Source of the DNA: Bradyrhizobium neotropicale
Lineage (GTDB): Bacteria > Pseudomonadota > Alphaproteobacteria > Rhizobiales > Xanthobacteraceae
Reading direction: 5' to 3'
Length of the DNA stretch: 64,000 bases
Assembly (NCBI RefSeq): GCF_001641695.1
Contig: NZ_LSEF01000024.1
Location: 1-64,000 of the forward strand
In this document: positions 63,020-64,000 of the stretch, piece by piece
Layout: each line of letters begins with the position of its first letter
Position numbering within the stretch: the stretch's first letter is position 1
Notes under the pieces: generated by a model
What the model was told of the DNA's origin: nothing
The model's database searches: none
The model's input: only the letters and a program-made list of their open reading frames with translations
Program-made: the position numbers and the translations under genes

Positions 63020-63772
63020 ATGGCTTTGCTTGAAGTGAAGGATTTGAAGGTTCGCGTCGAGGAGCGTGAGATCCTCCACGGGCTGACGCTGACCGTGAAC
63101 GAGGGCGAGATCCACGCGATCATGGGGCCGAACGGCTCCGGCAAGTCGACGCTCTCCCATGTCATCGCCGGCAAACCCGGCTATGAGGTCACCGACGGCC
63201 AGATCCTGTTCAAGGGCGAGGACCTTCTGGAGATGGACCCCGAGGAGCGCGCCGCCAGGGGCGTGTTCCTGGCGTTCCAGTATCCGGTCGAGATCCCGGG
63301 CGTCGCCACCATGACCTTCCTGCGCACCGCGCTGAACGCGCAGCGCAAGGCGCGCGGCGAGAGCGAATATTCGACCCCGGACTTCCTGAAGAAGGTCCGC
63401 GAGGTCTCGAAATCGCTGAACATCCCGCAGGACATGCTCAAGCGCGGCGTCAACGTCGGCTTCTCCGGCGGCGAGAAGAAGCGCAACGAAGTGCTGCAGA
63501 TGGCGCTGTTCGAGCCGAGCCTGTGCATCCTCGACGAGATGGATTCGGGCCTCGACATCGACGCGCTGCGGATTGCGGCCGACGGCGTCAACGCGCTGCG
63601 TTCACCGAAGCGCGCGATGGTTGTCATCACCCACTATCAGCGGCTGCTGAACTACATCGTGCCCGACTTCGTGCACGTGATGTCGAAGGGCCGCGTCGTG
63701 AAGAGCGGCGGCAAGGAGCTGGCGCTGGAGCTGGAAGAGTCTGGCTACGCCCAGTTCGAGGACGCCGCATAA
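63020..63772 (+). CDS. sufC: Fe-S assembly ATPase SufC
   Basis: A 250-residue ABC ATPase of the SufBC2D complex. Walker A GPNGSGKST, the SufC-type signature FSGGEKKRNEVLQ, Walker B CILDEMDSGLDIDAL, His switch ITHYQRLL. ATG 63020 gives the family start MALLEVKDLKV; an ATG at 62990 would add ten residues not typical of SufC. Confidence 0.96.
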   Translation: MALLEVKDLKVRVEEREILHGLTLTVNEGEIHAIMGPNGSGKSTLSHVIAGKPGYEVTDGQILFKGEDLLEMDPEERAARGVFLAFQYPVEIPGVATMTFLRTALNAQRKARGESEYSTPDFLKKVREVSKSLNIPQDMLKRGVNVGFSGGEKKRNEVLQMALFEPSLCILDEMDSGLDIDALRIAADGVNALRSPKRAMVVITHYQRLLNYIVPDFVHVMSKGRVVKSGGKELALELEESGYAQFEDAA

Positions 63773-63784
63773 GGATTGTTTGCG

Positions 63785-64000
63785 ATGAACGTTGCTGTGG
63801 CAAAGACCGGAAGCGGCCGCGCGGTGAGCGATCTCTTCGCCAGCGCCGAAGGCCGGCTGCCGGGTTCGCTGGCGGTCGTTGCGGTGCGCCGCGAGGCGTT
63901 CGAGACCTATGAGCGTCTCGGCCTGCCGCACCGCCGGATCGAGGAGTGGAAATACACTGATCTGCGCGCGCTGGTCGGCGAGGTGCTGCCGCTTGCGGCT
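63785..64000 (+). CDS. sufD: Fe-S assembly protein SufD (5' part, truncated by window end)
   Basis: 72 codons are present and run off the right edge. The segment LPHRRIEEWKYTDLRALVG near residues 47-65 is the SufD N-terminal hallmark, and the position directly after sufC supports the call. The start is ATG 63785, 12 bp after the sufC stop. Confidence 0.9.
   Translation, partial: MNVAVAKTGSGRAVSDLFASAEGRLPGSLAVVAVRREAFETYERLGLPHRRIEEWKYTDLRALVGEVLPLAA

Noticed and set aside
1..64000. CRISPR arrays, tRNA or rRNA genes, prophage or integrase genes
   Set aside because: No regularly spaced repeats, cloverleaf-like or rRNA sequence, or phage genes were recognised on reading through; this was by eye and short RNAs could be missed.

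Overview
The window is high-GC, densely coding chromosomal DNA of a Bradyrhizobium-like alphaproteobacterium (order Hyphomicrobiales). This rests on recognised protein types (DUF1236, DUF2155, DUF6502/DUF5666 pair, HWE/HisKA_2-type kinases, TPR-glycosyltransferase, an RNase E with a large insert in its S1 domain, an IS1182-type transposase) and on two copies of a hairpin repeat of a kind common in Bradyrhizobium. No rRNA, tRNA or CRISPR array was seen. Genus assignment is inference.

Layout. 1-1.5 kb: a complete IS1182-like element. 1.6-5.5 kb: BASS-type transporter, HSL-type esterase, DUF2155 protein, aat. 5.5-8.6 kb: a three-gene two-component operon joined by ATGA overlaps (CHASE3 kinase, single-domain regulator, REC-HisKA_2 kinase). 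8.7-11.2 kb: aroQ-accB-accC, with a palindromic repeat filling the accB/accC gap. 11.4-14.8 kb: DUF1236 protein, DsbA-like protein, M48 peptidase with TPRs. 15-18.2 kb: aminotransferase, bioY, dctA. 18.3-20 kb: divergent SDR/HTH pair. 20-24.4 kb: TPR-glycosyltransferase, FAD oxidoreductase, and a deletion scar with the 3' remnants of an MFS transporter gene and a cupin regulator gene. 24.4-33.6 kb: rne, amiC-type amidase, ponA/mrcA, and prfB with a programmed +1 frameshift. 33.6-36.8 kb: beta-hydroxyacid dehydrogenase-type oxidoreductase, EamA transporter, amino-acid-type periplasmic binding protein.

36.8-42.3 kb is the most distinctive block. It is a compact minus-strand polysaccharide operon: a 55-codon membrane microprotein, a glycosyltransferase fused to an ABC-2 export permease, the Wzt-like ATPase, a second glycosyltransferase and an O-antigen-ligase-type protein. 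It diverges from a DUF6502-DUF5666 pair across a promoter region with two similar 17-bp dyads.

44.5-64 kb: M23 peptidase, a one-Cys BCP-type peroxiredoxin with a histone-H1-like tail, a giant AsmA/DUF3971-type envelope protein, a chemotaxis receptor, DoxX, MFS, tyrS, anmK, a GST gene behind a strong palindrome, an SMR transporter whose key Glu is Asp, DUF1330, DUF1697, an alpha/beta hydrolase, and the start of the suf Fe-S operon (cysteine desulfurase, sufB, sufC, partial sufD), which runs off the window.

Functionally the window is mostly envelope biogenesis (amidase, PBP1a, M23, AsmA-like, polysaccharide export) and central housekeeping (fatty-acid and biotin metabolism, translation, RNA decay, Fe-S assembly), with small accessory scars.
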